Shown: positions 41,235-49,487 of the stretch, in pieces
How positions within the stretch are numbered: the stretch's first letter is position 1
How the letters are laid out: every line of letters starts with the position of its first letter
Assembly (NCBI GenBank): GCA_905221145.1
Contig: CAJNCA010000002.1
Coordinates: 310,001 to 374,000 of the forward strand
From: a bacterium
GTDB taxonomy: Bacteria > Bacillota > Bacilli > Lactobacillales > Streptococcaceae
Length of the DNA stretch: 64,000 nt
Direction: 5' to 3'
Notes under the pieces: generated by a model
The model's input: only the letters and a program-made list of their open reading frames with translations
The model's database searches: none
What the model was told of the DNA's origin: nothing
Translations under genes and position numbers: made by a program

Positions 41235-41821
41235 TCTTTCACACTTCTAAGGATATAGTATCCCTTATCTTTTTTGACGATTTCACAATTACCAAACACC
41301 TCTTCCATCTTGGACTTGGCACTTGGAGCCCCTTGTTTTTTCTGGATAACGATAGTCAAATCCCCACCAGTTTCCAAGAAATCTTCGCTTTTCTCAATGA
41401 TTTCATGAACCACTTGCTTACCTGCACGGATAGGGGGATTGGAAATGACATGGTCAAATTTCCCTTCAACTTGTTCATAGATGTTGGACTGGAAAATCGT
41501 CGCTTCTACTTTATTTCGTTCAGCATTTTGTCGCGCCAGATCCAAGGCACGATTATTGATATCAACCATGGTCGCCTGAACTCCATAAGCCTTAGCCAAG
41601 GACAAGCCCAAAGGCCCATAACCACAGCCTACATCAAGGACAGTCTCTCCTTGGTTGACCTCTAGACATTTGAGCAAGAGTTGACTTCCAAAGTCTACCA
41701 TTTTCTTGCTAAAAACACCCGCATCCGTCAAAAAGGTCATTTTTTCTCCCAACAAGTCCACTCTCAACTCATGAATGTCGTGAGCAGCGTCAGGATTTTC
41801 TGCATAATACATTTTACTCAT
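41231..41821 (-). CDS. Class I SAM methyltransferase, RsmC-like
   Basis: A 196-aa methyltransferase. Motif I is DVGCGYGPLG (about 62-71) and the catalytic-type motif SNPPIRAGK near residue 130 suggests N-methylation of a nucleic-acid base, as in RsmC (16S rRNA G1207). It starts the pdp-deoC-cdd-pnrA operon, a pairing conserved in streptococci. No ribosome site is present; an extended -10 lies exactly 6 nt before the ATG. A second ATG three codons later has no site either. Confidence 0.85.
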   Translation of the reverse strand: MSKMYYAENPDAAHDIHELRVDLLGEKMTFLTDAGVFSKKMVDFGSQLLLKCLEVNQGETVLDVGCGYGPLGLSLAKAYGVQATMVDINNRALDLARQNAERNKVEATIFQSNIYEQVEGKFDHVISNPPIRAGKQVVHEIIEKSEDFLETGGDLTIVIQKKQGAPSAKSKMEEVFGNCEIVKKDKGYYILRSVKE

Positions 41822-41827
41822 GAAACT

Positions 41828-41836
41828 ATTTTACCA
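41828..41836 (-). promoter_or_regulatory. Extended -10 giving a predicted leaderless operon mRNA
   Basis: TGG-TAAAAT, then AGTTTC, then ATG at 41821. The expected start nucleotide is the A of ATG. The -35 (TTACAA, 17 nt upstream) lies in the palindrome at 41851-41867. Confidence 0.6.
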
Positions 41837-41850
41837 TAATTTGCCTTAAA

Positions 41851-41867
41851 TTGTAAATCGTTTACAA
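41851..41867. promoter_or_regulatory. 17-bp palindromic operator before the pdp-deoC-cdd-pnrA operon
   Basis: TTGTAAA-tcg-TTTACAA is a perfect inverted repeat over the -35 element. Read on the minus strand, TGTAAACGATTTAC resembles a CcpA cre site (TGWAANCGNTNWCA), failing at the last two positions only. Catabolite repression is plausible; another repressor is possible. Confidence 0.5.
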
Positions 41868-41938
41868 ATTGATAATAAAACGAAAAAGACTGAAGAAAGC
41901 TAGTCAAGAAGACCTTTTCTTCAATCTCTTTCAACACT

Positions 41939-42011
41939 TATAGATGAATGATAAACCATTTAGAACCAGAAATATCATAATCAGGATATAACAAAAAGTT
42001 TATCATCTATA
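41939..42011. repeat. 73-bp palindromic element
   Basis: The left arm TATAGATGAATGATAAAC and right arm GTTTATCATCTATA pair, with 4 unpaired bases in the left arm and about 40 nt of loop. Both ends read TATA. It lies in the gap downstream of the 134-aa membrane protein gene. It may be a degenerate miniature element or a transcript end structure. Confidence 0.45.
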
Positions 42012-42030
42012 ATCGGGCGTATTTTTATTA

Positions 42031-42435
42031 CTATTGCTTAACCTTCAGATACTTAATTATCAACAAAATTCCCAACAAGATGTTTAGATAAAAGCCCAAC
42101 TGATACGTTTTTGTCAGGAATTCCAAACTTGTCCAAAGTCGTATCAAATCTTCTAGAGACATACGGAAGAGATACCCTTCTGTAGCAATCCACAAAATCA
42201 AAAATAGATAACTTCCAGCAGCAAGCCTTTTCGCCCATCGTTTTTTTAGTAGCCAAGCAATCAAGAGCGAACAGATAAAGACAACTGTTACAATGACATG
42301 TTCCATCAAAAAAGTAAAACCGTAATAGATTTCCACAAAGCGTCTACCATTATCCGCATTGGCTCCTTTTAAAAAAGGTAGTGCAAAACTTAAAATAAAA
42401 CAGAATTCCAATATATAACTTTTTAAGGTTTTCAT
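42031..42435 (-). CDS. Hypothetical membrane protein, 134 aa
   Basis: I do not recognise this protein. It has four hydrophobic segments (about 8-24, 38-59, 69-85 and 111-128), with charged loops such as LLKKRWAKRL between the second and third. The ATG at 42435 follows GGAGGTGTACC, a strong ribosome site; ten codons upstream are open but have no site. It is a single gene, divergent from coaA. Confidence 0.7.
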   Translation of the reverse strand: MKTLKSYILEFCFILSFALPFLKGANADNGRRFVEIYYGFTFLMEHVIVTVVFICSLLIAWLLKKRWAKRLAAGSYLFLILWIATEGYLFRMSLEDLIRLWTSLEFLTKTYQLGFYLNILLGILLIIKYLKVKQ

Positions 42436-42635
42436 GGTACACCTCCTATAAGTTGTGAATCCCAAAGCCCCCTTTATTAGCTTATAAATCAGGAGAAAAT
42501 AACTCCTACTTCATCACTAAATTGTTCAGTTTCTATCTACATCTATTATATAATATTGACTTACCACATTCAAGAAACCGCTTTATTTTTTTAGCTTTTT
42601 ATGGTATGATAGACAAAATATCTAGGGGAAAACAA

Positions 42636-43556
42636 ATGACCAACGAATTTTTACATTTTGAAAAAATCAGCCGCCAGACTTGGCAATCTTTACATCGAAA
42701 GACAACACCTCCTTTGACTGAAGAGGAATTAGAATCCATCAAGAGTTTTAATGACCAGATTAGTCTACAGGATGTTACCGATGTCTATCTTCCCCTTGCC
42801 CATCTCATCCAGATTTACAAGCGTACCAAGGATGATTTGGCTTTTTCCAAAGGAATTTTCCTTCAACGTGAAAGTAAATCCCAACCTTTTATCATTGGTG
42901 TTTCTGGGAGTGTTGCCGTTGGAAAATCTACAACTAGCCGACTTCTTCAAATCTTACTGTCCCGTACACTTACAGATGCTACGGTTGAGTTAGTAACAAC
43001 TGACGGCTTTCTCTATCCCAACCAGACCTTGATTGAACAAGGGATTTTAAATCGCAAGGGATTTCCTGAAAGCTATGATATGGAAGCTCTTCTCAGCTTC
43101 CTGGACCACATCAAAAATGGACAAGATGTAGATATTCCCGTCTATTCTCATGAAGTCTACGACATCGTACCTGAGGAAAAGCAAAGCGTCAAAGCTGCTG
43201 ATTTTGTGATTGTTGAAGGAATCAATGTCTTTCAAAATCCACAAAACGAGCGTCTCTATATTACTGACTTCTTTGACTTTTCCATCTATGTTGATGCTGC
43301 AGTGGATGATATTGAAAGTTGGTATCTGGATCGTTTCTTGAAAATGCTGAGCCTAGCACAAAACGACCCTGATAGCTACTACTATCGTTTTACTCAAATG
43401 CCAATTGGGGAAGTGGAATCCTTTGCCCATCAAGTCTGGACCAGTATCAATCTCACAAATCTACAAAATTATATTGAACCAACCAGAAACCGTGCGGAAG
43501 TGATTCTGCATAAAACAAAGAACCATGAAATCGATGAAATTTACTTAAAAAAGTAA
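42636..43556 (+). CDS. coaA: Pantothenate kinase type I
   Basis: Phosphorylates pantothenate, the first step of coenzyme A synthesis. The product is 306 aa. Walker A is [12 protein letters not shown] near residue 91, and TTDGFLYPN and GFPESYD are family motifs. The ATG at 42636 has AGGGGAAAA upstream; the open frame runs further but overlaps an extended -10 (TGG-TATGAT at 42602-42610). It precedes rpsT, which has its own promoter. Confidence 0.95.
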   Translation: MTNEFLHFEKISRQTWQSLHRKTTPPLTEEELESIKSFNDQISLQDVTDVYLPLAHLIQIYKRTKDDLAFSKGIFLQRESKSQPFIIGVSGSVAVGKSTTSRLLQILLSRTLTDATVELVTTDGFLYPNQTLIEQGILNRKGFPESYDMEALLSFLDHIKNGQDVDIPVYSHEVYDIVPEEKQSVKAADFVIVEGINVFQNPQNERLYITDFFDFSIYVDAAVDDIESWYLDRFLKMLSLAQNDPDSYYYRFTQMPIGEVESFAHQVWTSINLTNLQNYIEPTRNRAEVILHKTKNHEIDEIYLKK

Positions 43557-43563
43557 TTTTCCC

Positions 43564-43592
43564 TTGTCAAAACGTAAGTTTTCAGATATAAT
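43564..43592 (+). promoter_or_regulatory. Promoter of rpsT
   Basis: TTGTCA, 17-bp spacer, perfect TATAAT, 31 nt before the rpsT start codon. Confidence 0.8.
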
Positions 43593-43623
43593 GGTATAGT
43601 TAGTAAATATGGAGGTAAGAACA

Positions 43624-43860
43624 TTGGCAAACATTAAATCAGCTATCAAACGCGCTGAATTGAACGTTAAACAAAACGAAAAGAACTCAGCTCAAAAATC
43701 AGCTATGCGTACTGCTATCAAAGCTTTCGAAGCAAACCCATCTGAAGAACTTTTCCGTGCTGCTAGCTCAGCTATCGATAAAGCAGAAACTAAAGGTTTG
43801 ATTCACAAAAACAAAGCAAGCCGTGATAAAGCTCGTCTTTCAGCTAAACTTGCTAAATAA
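43624..43860 (+). CDS. rpsT: 30S ribosomal protein bS20
   Basis: bS20 binds 16S rRNA in the small subunit. The product is 78 aa, basic and helical ([20 protein letters not shown]). The start is TTG at 43624, 8 nt after GGAGG. The in-frame ATG at 43609 contains the ribosome site itself and is not the start. TTG starts are common for this gene and may limit its expression. Confidence 0.95.
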
Positions 43861-43862
43861 GA

Positions 43863-43887
43863 AACAGTCCATAGAGGCTGTTTTTTT
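43863..43887 (+). terminator. Terminator of rpsT
   Basis: AACAGTCC-ataga-GGCTGTT followed by a T run, 3 nt after the stop codon. Confidence 0.75.
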
Positions 43888-43912
43888 GTCCTCAAATAAG
43901 AAAAGGTAGAAA

Positions 43913-44425
43913 ATGAAAATCGCAATTATCGGATATTCTGGTGCAGGTAAGTCAACTCTAGCAGAAAAGTTGTCTCACTACTACTCCATCCCAAAACTTC
44001 ATATGGACACACTCCAATTTCAACCTGGTTGGCAAGACAGTGACCGAGAATGGATGTTGACCGAGATGAAAAACTTTCTCACAAAGAATGAATCTTGGGT
44101 TATCGATGGGAATTATTCTTGGTGCTATTACGAAGAAAGAATGCAGGAAGCTGACCAAATCATCTTTCTTAATTTTTCTCCATTGACCTGTCTCTTTCGA
44201 GCTTTTAAGCGTTACATTACATATCGGGGAAAGGTCAGAGAAAGTATGGCAGAAGGTTGTCAAGAACAATTTAATTGGGAGTTTATTCGATGGATTCTCT
44301 GGGATGGGCGGACAAAAAATGCTAAGGATAGATACCAATACTTAAACAATACTTACCCAGAAAAGATGCATATTCTCCATTCTCAAGCAGAGATTGATTG
44401 TTTTTTGCGATTTTTAAAAAAGTAA
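43913..44425 (+). CDS. P-loop kinase-like protein, FlaR/topology modulation family
   Basis: A 170-aa protein with an adenylate kinase-like fold. The N-terminal P-loop is GYSGAGKST (7-15), then HMDTLQFQPGW and the R-rich lid (KDRYQYL). Database entries often call it DNA topology modulation protein FlaR, but this name rests on little evidence. The substrate is unknown. It follows rpsT by 52 nt after a terminator and may be read through. It ends at a strong terminator. Confidence 0.8.
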   Translation: MKIAIIGYSGAGKSTLAEKLSHYYSIPKLHMDTLQFQPGWQDSDREWMLTEMKNFLTKNESWVIDGNYSWCYYEERMQEADQIIFLNFSPLTCLFRAFKRYITYRGKVRESMAEGCQEQFNWEFIRWILWDGRTKNAKDRYQYLNNTYPEKMHILHSQAEIDCFLRFLKK

Positions 44426-44470
44426 ACAATATAGTAGCATTTCATTAAAATCAGCATGCACTGATTGACT

Positions 44471-44509
44471 AAAAAAGGAAGTTTTTCATCCAGAAAGTCT
44501 TCCTTTTTT
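44471..44509 (+). terminator. Terminator of the FlaR-like gene
   Basis: AAAAAAGGAAG, a loop of about 15 nt, then CTTCCTTTTTT. Confidence 0.8.
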
Positions 44510-44613
44510 CCTTTTATTCAACAATTAAAAATAACTCGAGCAATTTATAAATCAACAATAAAATTCCCCTAGAAATGAAAAGAATCTTGTTCATAGTTTC
44601 TGAGTTCGTGATA

Positions 44614-44657
44614 CAAAAAAACTGAAGGAAGTATAGTCCTACTTCTTTCAGTTTTTT
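44614..44657 (-). terminator. Terminator of the sirtuin gene
   Basis: On the minus strand, AACTGAAAGAAGTA and TACTTCCTTCAGTT pair, followed by TTTTTTG. It begins at the stop codon. Confidence 0.8.
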
Positions 44658-45387
44658 ATTGTCTCAATTTAGAAAAAACTTCTCCAATCTTACCTTCGAT
44701 AACTAAATCAGCTTGGCTGTCTTGAGGAGTGCTGGACTTGTTGATAACGACAAGATTTGATCCTGAAAAATAATTGATTAGGTTAGCTGCAGGATAAACA
44801 ACTAAGGAAGTTCCACCAATGATCAACAAATCTGCTTGCTGAATGGCTTGAGCTGCGCTACTAAATACATCCATATCTAGCGCTTCCTCATAAAGGGTCA
44901 CGTCAGGTTTGACCACCTTGCCACAATCTAAGCAGTAGGGAACTGGACCTTCAAGTTCCAAAAAGGCAGTCAAATCATAAAAGCGATGACAGCCCAAACA
45001 ATAATTACGATCTGCACTACCATGCAGTTTCAAAACTTTCTGAGATCCTGCCATTTCATGGAGACTATCGATATTTTGCGTCACAATCGCCTTTAATTTA
45101 CCTGTTTTTTCCAACGACGCTAGATAATCATGTGCTAAATTAGGCTTGGCATCAGGATAGACCAGATACTTTTTGTAGAAATCAAAAAAATCCTCTGGAT
45201 AGCGCTCAAACATAGTGCGTGAAACCAGTTGCTCGGCAGTAAAATGGCGACCTAGTTTCAGACTATATATACCATCTGAACTACGAAAATCTGGAATATT
45301 AGACTCTGTAGAAACCCCTGCACCACCGAAAAAGACAATTCTCTGACTTTGATCAATAATACCTTGTAATTGTTCAATCTTATCCAT
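44656..45387 (-). CDS. NAD-dependent protein deacylase, Sir2 family
   Basis: A bacterial sirtuin that removes acyl groups from lysines using NAD. The product is 243 aa. NAD-binding motifs are GAGVSTESNIPDFRS (20-34) and TQNIDSLH; the catalytic His is in LHGSADRNYC. Four zinc cysteines are visible in YCLGC and YCLDCG. AGGAG precedes the ATG. It is monocistronic. Confidence 0.92.
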   Translation of the reverse strand: MDKIEQLQGIIDQSQRIVFFGGAGVSTESNIPDFRSSDGIYSLKLGRHFTAEQLVSRTMFERYPEDFFDFYKKYLVYPDAKPNLAHDYLASLEKTGKLKAIVTQNIDSLHEMAGSQKVLKLHGSADRNYCLGCHRFYDLTAFLELEGPVPYCLDCGKVVKPDVTLYEEALDMDVFSSAAQAIQQADLLIIGGTSLVVYPAANLINYFSGSNLVVINKSSTPQDSQADLVIEGKIGEVFSKLRQ

Positions 45388-45616
45388 TTTGTACTCCTAG
45401 GAATTTTCAAGTTAAAAAGTTGAAAGTCTTGACTTCTTGTCAACTTGGCTTCCAACTTTATTTGATTATGATTTAGATATTAAACTGACCAGTCTCGGTC
45501 CTTTGACACCATTAGGCTTTCTTCAATTTCCTTATTCTTACCTATTTCAGGATTGATTCATTGTTGATAGTTATCATTTTGAGAACAAGAGAAATCATTC
45601 TGAATATAGCCTACCT

Positions 45617-46327
45617 TTAGTCTGCAATCAAGGTTTCCAAACCAACCTTCATCATATCGGTGAAGGTATTTTGACGTTCTTCTGCAGTTGTATCTTCATC
45701 TGGATTGACTAAACTATCAGAAATAGTCATGATAGCAAGCGCATCAACATGGTGTTGGGCAGCAAGATAGTAAAGCGCTGCTGCTTCCATTTCCACAGCC
45801 TTAACTCCCCATTTACCAAGCTCGATGTTCTTTTCAAAATAGTTTGAATAAAAGACATCAGAAGACAAAACGTTCCCAACGTGGGTTGTCATACCGAGTT
45901 CTTTAGCGATATGGTAGGCCTTATCAAGCAAATCAAAGCTAGCGATTTGTGGGAAATCGTACTGTGGCCAGTCATTACGGACGATGTTTGAGTTAGTTGC
46001 AGCTGCCTGAGCCAAAACCAATTCACGGACGTGGACATCTTCATTCAAAGAACCCGCAGTTCCCACACGAATCAATTTTTTCACACCATAATCAACAATC
46101 AACTCACGCGCATAAATCGAGATAGATGGCATTCCCATCCCAGTTCCCATAACAGATACACGGTGACCCTTGTAAGTACCAGTGTAACCAAACATGTTAC
46201 GCACTTCGTTAAAACAAACAGCATCTTCAAGGAAATTCTCCGCAATAAACTTAGCACGAAGAGGATCCCCAGGAAGAAGAATTTTATCAGCAATTTCACC
46301 CTGCTGAGCAGCAATATGGATAGACAT
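45617..46327 (-). CDS. deoD: Purine-nucleoside phosphorylase, DeoD type
   Basis: Phosphorolyses purine (deoxy)nucleosides, including adenosine; hexameric family. The product is 236 aa with [26 protein letters not shown] and VEMEAAALY (about 180) family motifs. It is the last gene of the rpiA-deoB-DUF1697-punA-deoD run but is separated from punA by a 558-bp repeat array. No Shine-Dalgarno sequence precedes the ATG (upstream bases are TATCATAAATT), which is unusual here. Confidence 0.95.
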   Translation of the reverse strand: MSIHIAAQQGEIADKILLPGDPLRAKFIAENFLEDAVCFNEVRNMFGYTGTYKGHRVSVMGTGMGMPSISIYARELIVDYGVKKLIRVGTAGSLNEDVHVRELVLAQAAATNSNIVRNDWPQYDFPQIASFDLLDKAYHIAKELGMTTHVGNVLSSDVFYSNYFEKNIELGKWGVKAVEMEAAALYYLAAQHHVDALAIMTISDSLVNPDEDTTAEERQNTFTDMMKVGLETLIAD

Positions 46328-46462
46328 AATTTATGATACAAAAAGCGACAAGAAAACAACTGAAAATTAGGAATCTGACGAGAAATCCTGATTTCTCAGT
46401 CAGATTATCTATTTTCCGAGTTTTCCGCTCGTGTTCAAATTAGAACACACGCTCTACCTTTC
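46328..46462 (-). repeat. Repeat unit A (nearest deoD)
   Basis: Hairpin 1 is GTGTTC/GAACAC at 46431-46448. Hairpin 2 is AATCTGAC-GAGAAATC/GATTTCTC-GTCAGATT at 46372-46406, 16 pairs with one bulge. It runs into the deoD start codon. Confidence 0.65.
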
Positions 46463-46604
46463 TTTTTTACATATTTAGGATATCGACAGAGAACAAAGTA
46501 AAAATAGGAAACTGACGACGTATCGCAGATGCTAGACAGTTTATCTTTTTTACACAGTTCTCCACCCGTATTCAGTTCAATGAATACAGTTTACCCATCC
46601 TTTC
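46463..46604 (-). repeat. Repeat unit B
   Basis: Hairpin 1 is GTATTC/GAATAC at 46568-46587, a compensated base-pair change relative to unit A. Hairpin 2 is closed by AAACTG/CAGTTT (46509-46542). Confidence 0.65.
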
Positions 46605-46742
46605 TTTTTTCTAAAATTTATAATCAGAAAGATACCAAACCCGTCAAAAAGCAAAGGGAAAATAGGAGTTCGGCGCAGTGAGCGATGCTCGCTAGACCAA
46701 CTATCTTTTTCCCACTGCTTTTAGGGTGGGGCAATTCCTTTC
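46605..46742 (-). repeat. Repeat unit C
   Basis: Hairpin 1 is CCCAC/GTGGG at 46711-46730. Hairpin 2 has an AGTT/AACT base (46667-46702) and an inner AGCGA-tgc-TCGCT (46681-46693). Its loop and flanks match the copy upstream of parC. Confidence 0.65.
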
Positions 46743-46870
46743 TTTTTTAATTTTGATGATATAAAAGAGAACAGCTCGGGTCCAATTCAAATCCGAACTC
46801 CTCTTCTCTTCTGAGTTTTTAGAAAAGTTTTCCACTCGTGTTCAAATCAGAACACCTTACTTTACCTTTC
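46743..46870 (-). repeat. Repeat unit D (nearest punA)
   Basis: Hairpin 1 is GTGTTC/GAACAC at 46838-46855, nearly identical to unit A. The second hairpin is weaker (AGTTCGG with CCCGAGCT). The unit starts 16 nt after the punA stop codon. Confidence 0.6.
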
Positions 46871-46885
46871 TATGATAAGTATTAA

Positions 46886-47695
46886 TTACAATTCTGCAAG
46901 AATCGCTTTAAGTAGGCCTTTAAAGTCGCCTTTAACACGTTCGGTCACTTCTACAACTTCTTCATGGTTGAGTTCTTCTTGGAAACCAGCTGCAAAGTTA
47001 GTGATACATGAAATTCCCAGAACTTTCAAGCCAGAGTGGGCAGCCACAATAACTTCAGGAACAGTAGACATACCAACTGCATCTGCTCCCAATGTCTTAT
47101 AGGCACGAATTTCTGCTGGGGTTTCATAAGTCGGACCTGTTACACCAATATAGACACCTTCATCAAGCTTGATACCAAGTTTCTTAGCCACTTCATGGGC
47201 AGTAGCACGATATTCTGGAGTGTAGGCTTTAGACATATCTGGGAAACGTGGACCAAAGTCATCCAAGTTTTCACCCATCAATGGGTTTTGCCCTGTCATA
47301 TTGATATGGTCTGAGATAGCCATCAAAGTACCAGGGCCATAACCAATACCACCAGCTGCATTGGTTACAATAACACCTTCACATCCGAGAACTTTCATGA
47401 CACGTACTGGGAAAGTCACGACTTCCAGAGGATTGCCTTCGTAGAAATGGAAACGACCTTGAAGAGCCAAGACCTTGCGACCTGCCAGTTCACCATATAC
47501 CAATTTACCAGCGTGACCGACTACTGTTGAACGCCCCCAGTTTGGAATATCAGCATAATCTACTACAACTGGATTTTCGATTTCTTCTGCCAATTCTCCA
47601 AGTCCTGATCCAAGGATTAGACCAAACTCAGGTGCTTGGATTCCCTTGTCTTTCAGGAAGGCAGCTGTTTCATTGATTTTATCTAAAAATGTCAT
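46886..47695 (-). CDS. punA: Purine-nucleoside phosphorylase, trimeric type
   Basis: Phosphorolyses guanosine and inosine and their deoxy forms. The product is 269 aa with LILGSGLGELAEE, the GHAGKLVYG phosphate site, VTNAAGGI and GPTYETPAEIRAYK. It overlaps the DUF1697 gene by 17 nt, with AGGAGACAC before the ATG. With deoD, which handles adenosine, it covers all purine nucleosides. Confidence 0.95.
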   Translation of the reverse strand: MTFLDKINETAAFLKDKGIQAPEFGLILGSGLGELAEEIENPVVVDYADIPNWGRSTVVGHAGKLVYGELAGRKVLALQGRFHFYEGNPLEVVTFPVRVMKVLGCEGVIVTNAAGGIGYGPGTLMAISDHINMTGQNPLMGENLDDFGPRFPDMSKAYTPEYRATAHEVAKKLGIKLDEGVYIGVTGPTYETPAEIRAYKTLGADAVGMSTVPEVIVAAHSGLKVLGISCITNFAAGFQEELNHEEVVEVTERVKGDFKGLLKAILAEL

Positions 47696-48251
47696 TGTGT
47701 GTCTCCTTATTATTTTTTAGCATTTGACCAATTTTGTCAAAGGTTTTAGCATTGCGAATGGTAATGTGGCGATAGAATGACATCTTGAGCAGGTGCTTGT
47801 GATAGGCAGTCTTAGAGTAGGATTCTTCAGAGAATTTTCCCCAGAAAATGCCAAGTTTTCCAAAATGAAGCACCTCATCTTTCAGCTCTAAACTTTTAAC
47901 CTTCTCGATGACTTGCTCCCCATCCAAGTCCTCCGTGTAGAAGAGAACATCCTTTCGAGCCATGTCTTCGTTCCACCAAGCTGGCAGATTCTTCAGCTCT
48001 GCTTCATAGTCTTCTTGACTCAGTAAAGAAAAACTTTGAATAAATGGATAATGGACTTCAAAGAAAACCTCTAATTTTTCAATCAATTGGGCTTTGGGGG
48101 CTATCGAAGTGAAAAAAATATTGCCACTGTTGATGTAGCTTTCAACCTTTTCCAGTCCCAAGTCTGTCAATTCTCGACGAAGCTCCGCCATGGCAACCTT
48201 ATTCTTGCCACCAACATTAATACCTCTCACAAGCAAAGCATAGCGCGTCAT
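47679..48251 (-). CDS. DUF1697 family protein
   Basis: A 190-aa cytosolic protein beginning MTRYALLVRGINVGGKNKV, the DUF1697 signature, with SYINSGNIFF near residue 39. Function is unknown. It lies between deoB (gap 1 nt) and punA (overlap 17 nt), so it is co-translated with nucleoside salvage genes; whether it acts in that pathway is not shown. Confidence 0.85.
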   Translation of the reverse strand: MTRYALLVRGINVGGKNKVAMAELRRELTDLGLEKVESYINSGNIFFTSIAPKAQLIEKLEVFFEVHYPFIQSFSLLSQEDYEAELKNLPAWWNEDMARKDVLFYTEDLDGEQVIEKVKSLELKDEVLHFGKLGIFWGKFSEESYSKTAYHKHLLKMSFYRHITIRNAKTFDKIGQMLKNNKETHNDIFR

Positions 48252-48252
48252 C

Positions 48253-49464
48253 TTATACCAATTTATCTAAGAAACTTTCCCCAATCATGGCAGTTTCCAC
48301 ACCAAAGTTATCGGCAACAGTCGCTGAGATATCTGCAAAATGTCCGACTGGAATAACACCATTTCCTTTAAAGGCAGGGCTGTAGGCCAACAATGGAATA
48401 TATTCACGAGTGTGGTCTGTTCCTGCATAAGTTGGGTCATTTCCATGGTCAGCAGTAATCAAGAGGAGGTCATTTTCTCGCATGGCTGCGATAATTTCAG
48501 GCAAGCGTTCATCAAACTCATGCAAGCAATCACGGTAACCATGAGCATTGCGGCGGTGGCCGTAAAGGGCATCAAAGTCAACTAAGTTTGTGAAGGAGAA
48601 TCCTTTTTCAAACTCAGCAAGACCCATTGTCTTCAATAGTGTATCAATTCCATGGCTGTTTGACTTATTGTGGCCCATGTCATGGTTGATACCAGCACCG
48701 TTAAAGATATCGTTGATTTTACCAACAGCGTAAGTATCGATACCAGCCTCATTCAATTTATCCAAAACAGTCGGTGCAAATGGAGATACTGCCAAGTCAC
48801 GACGGTTTGCTGTACGAGTGAAGTTACCTGGCTCACCAACATATGGACGGGCAATGATGCGACCAAGAAGGGCAGGACGCTCAAGGGTAATCGAACGAGC
48901 GTACTCACAGATACGGTACAATTCATCCAGAGGAATGATGTCTTCGTGGGCAGCAATTTGCAAAACAGGGTCAGCTGAAGTATAGATAATCAACTCCCCA
49001 GTTTCCATTTGACGTGGTCCAAAATCATCGATAACAGCTGTTCCTGAGTAAGGTTTATTAGCTTCACGAATAACCTTACGTCCTGAAAATTCTTCAATTT
49101 TTGTCAAGATTTCTTCTGGGAATCCGTTCCAGAAAGTATCGAAAGGCTCGGTAATATTGAGTCCCATGATTTCCCAGTGACCAGTCATAGTATCCTTACC
49201 AAGGGATACTTCTTCCAATTTTGTTGCATAACCCGTTGGATTGCTTTCAGCTGGAACAGTCTTCAGAGGAGTTTCACGAGGAATATTTCCTAGACCGATT
49301 TTAGCCATGTTTGGCACATTCAAACCAACTGTTTTTGAAATGTGTCCTAGTGTGTCAGAAGCTCCATCTGGAACCCCTGCATTGACAAAGTTATTGGCAT
49401 CTGGTGCAGCACCGATTCCTACAGAATCCAGTACCACCAAGTGAATACGATTAAATTTTGACAT
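48253..49464 (-). CDS. deoB: Phosphopentomutase
   Basis: Converts (deoxy)ribose-1-phosphate to the 5-phosphate, linking phosphorolysis to DeoC and RpiA. The product is 403 aa, alkaline phosphatase superfamily. Metal ligands are in [12 protein letters not shown] at the N-terminus and [17 protein letters not shown] near 330. The phosphorylated Thr is in [10 protein letters not shown]. It follows rpiA by 23 nt with AAGGAG. Confidence 0.96.
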   Translation of the reverse strand: MSKFNRIHLVVLDSVGIGAAPDANNFVNAGVPDGASDTLGHISKTVGLNVPNMAKIGLGNIPRETPLKTVPAESNPTGYATKLEEVSLGKDTMTGHWEIMGLNITEPFDTFWNGFPEEILTKIEEFSGRKVIREANKPYSGTAVIDDFGPRQMETGELIIYTSADPVLQIAAHEDIIPLDELYRICEYARSITLERPALLGRIIARPYVGEPGNFTRTANRRDLAVSPFAPTVLDKLNEAGIDTYAVGKINDIFNGAGINHDMGHNKSNSHGIDTLLKTMGLAEFEKGFSFTNLVDFDALYGHRRNAHGYRDCLHEFDERLPEIIAAMRENDLLLITADHGNDPTYAGTDHTREYIPLLAYSPAFKGNGVIPVGHFADISATVADNFGVETAMIGESFLDKLV

Positions 49465-49487
49465 AGTGTATCTCCTTATTATGTTGA

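Larger units (their letters stand above)
46328..46885 (-). repeat. Array of four tandem two-hairpin repeat units between punA and deoD
   Basis: The whole 558-bp gap consists of four degenerate repeats, 128-142 bp apart, each beginning on the minus strand with GAAAGG and ending near TATCATnAAATT plus an A run. Each has a first hairpin, a short U/A-rich link (AAAAAGATA) and a second hairpin followed by TCCTAWTTTT. Stems differ between units but stay paired. It contains no credible long gene. Likely mobile or amplified RNA-structured repeats; SPRITE, a known pneumococcal repeat class, is a possible relative I could not verify. Confidence 0.7.

Noticed and set aside
43609..43623. In-frame ATG upstream of the rpsT TTG
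   Set aside because: Its codons form the GGAGG ribosome site for the TTG at 43624, and bS20 begins MANIKSA.
44426..44613. BOX element or small RNA in the gap before the sirtuin gene
   Set aside because: No boxA-like sequence is present; apart from terminators the stretch is plain AT-rich DNA.
45388..45616. Possible gene or repeat between deoD and the sirtuin gene
   Set aside because: No open frame with a ribosome site and no match to the punA-deoD repeat units.
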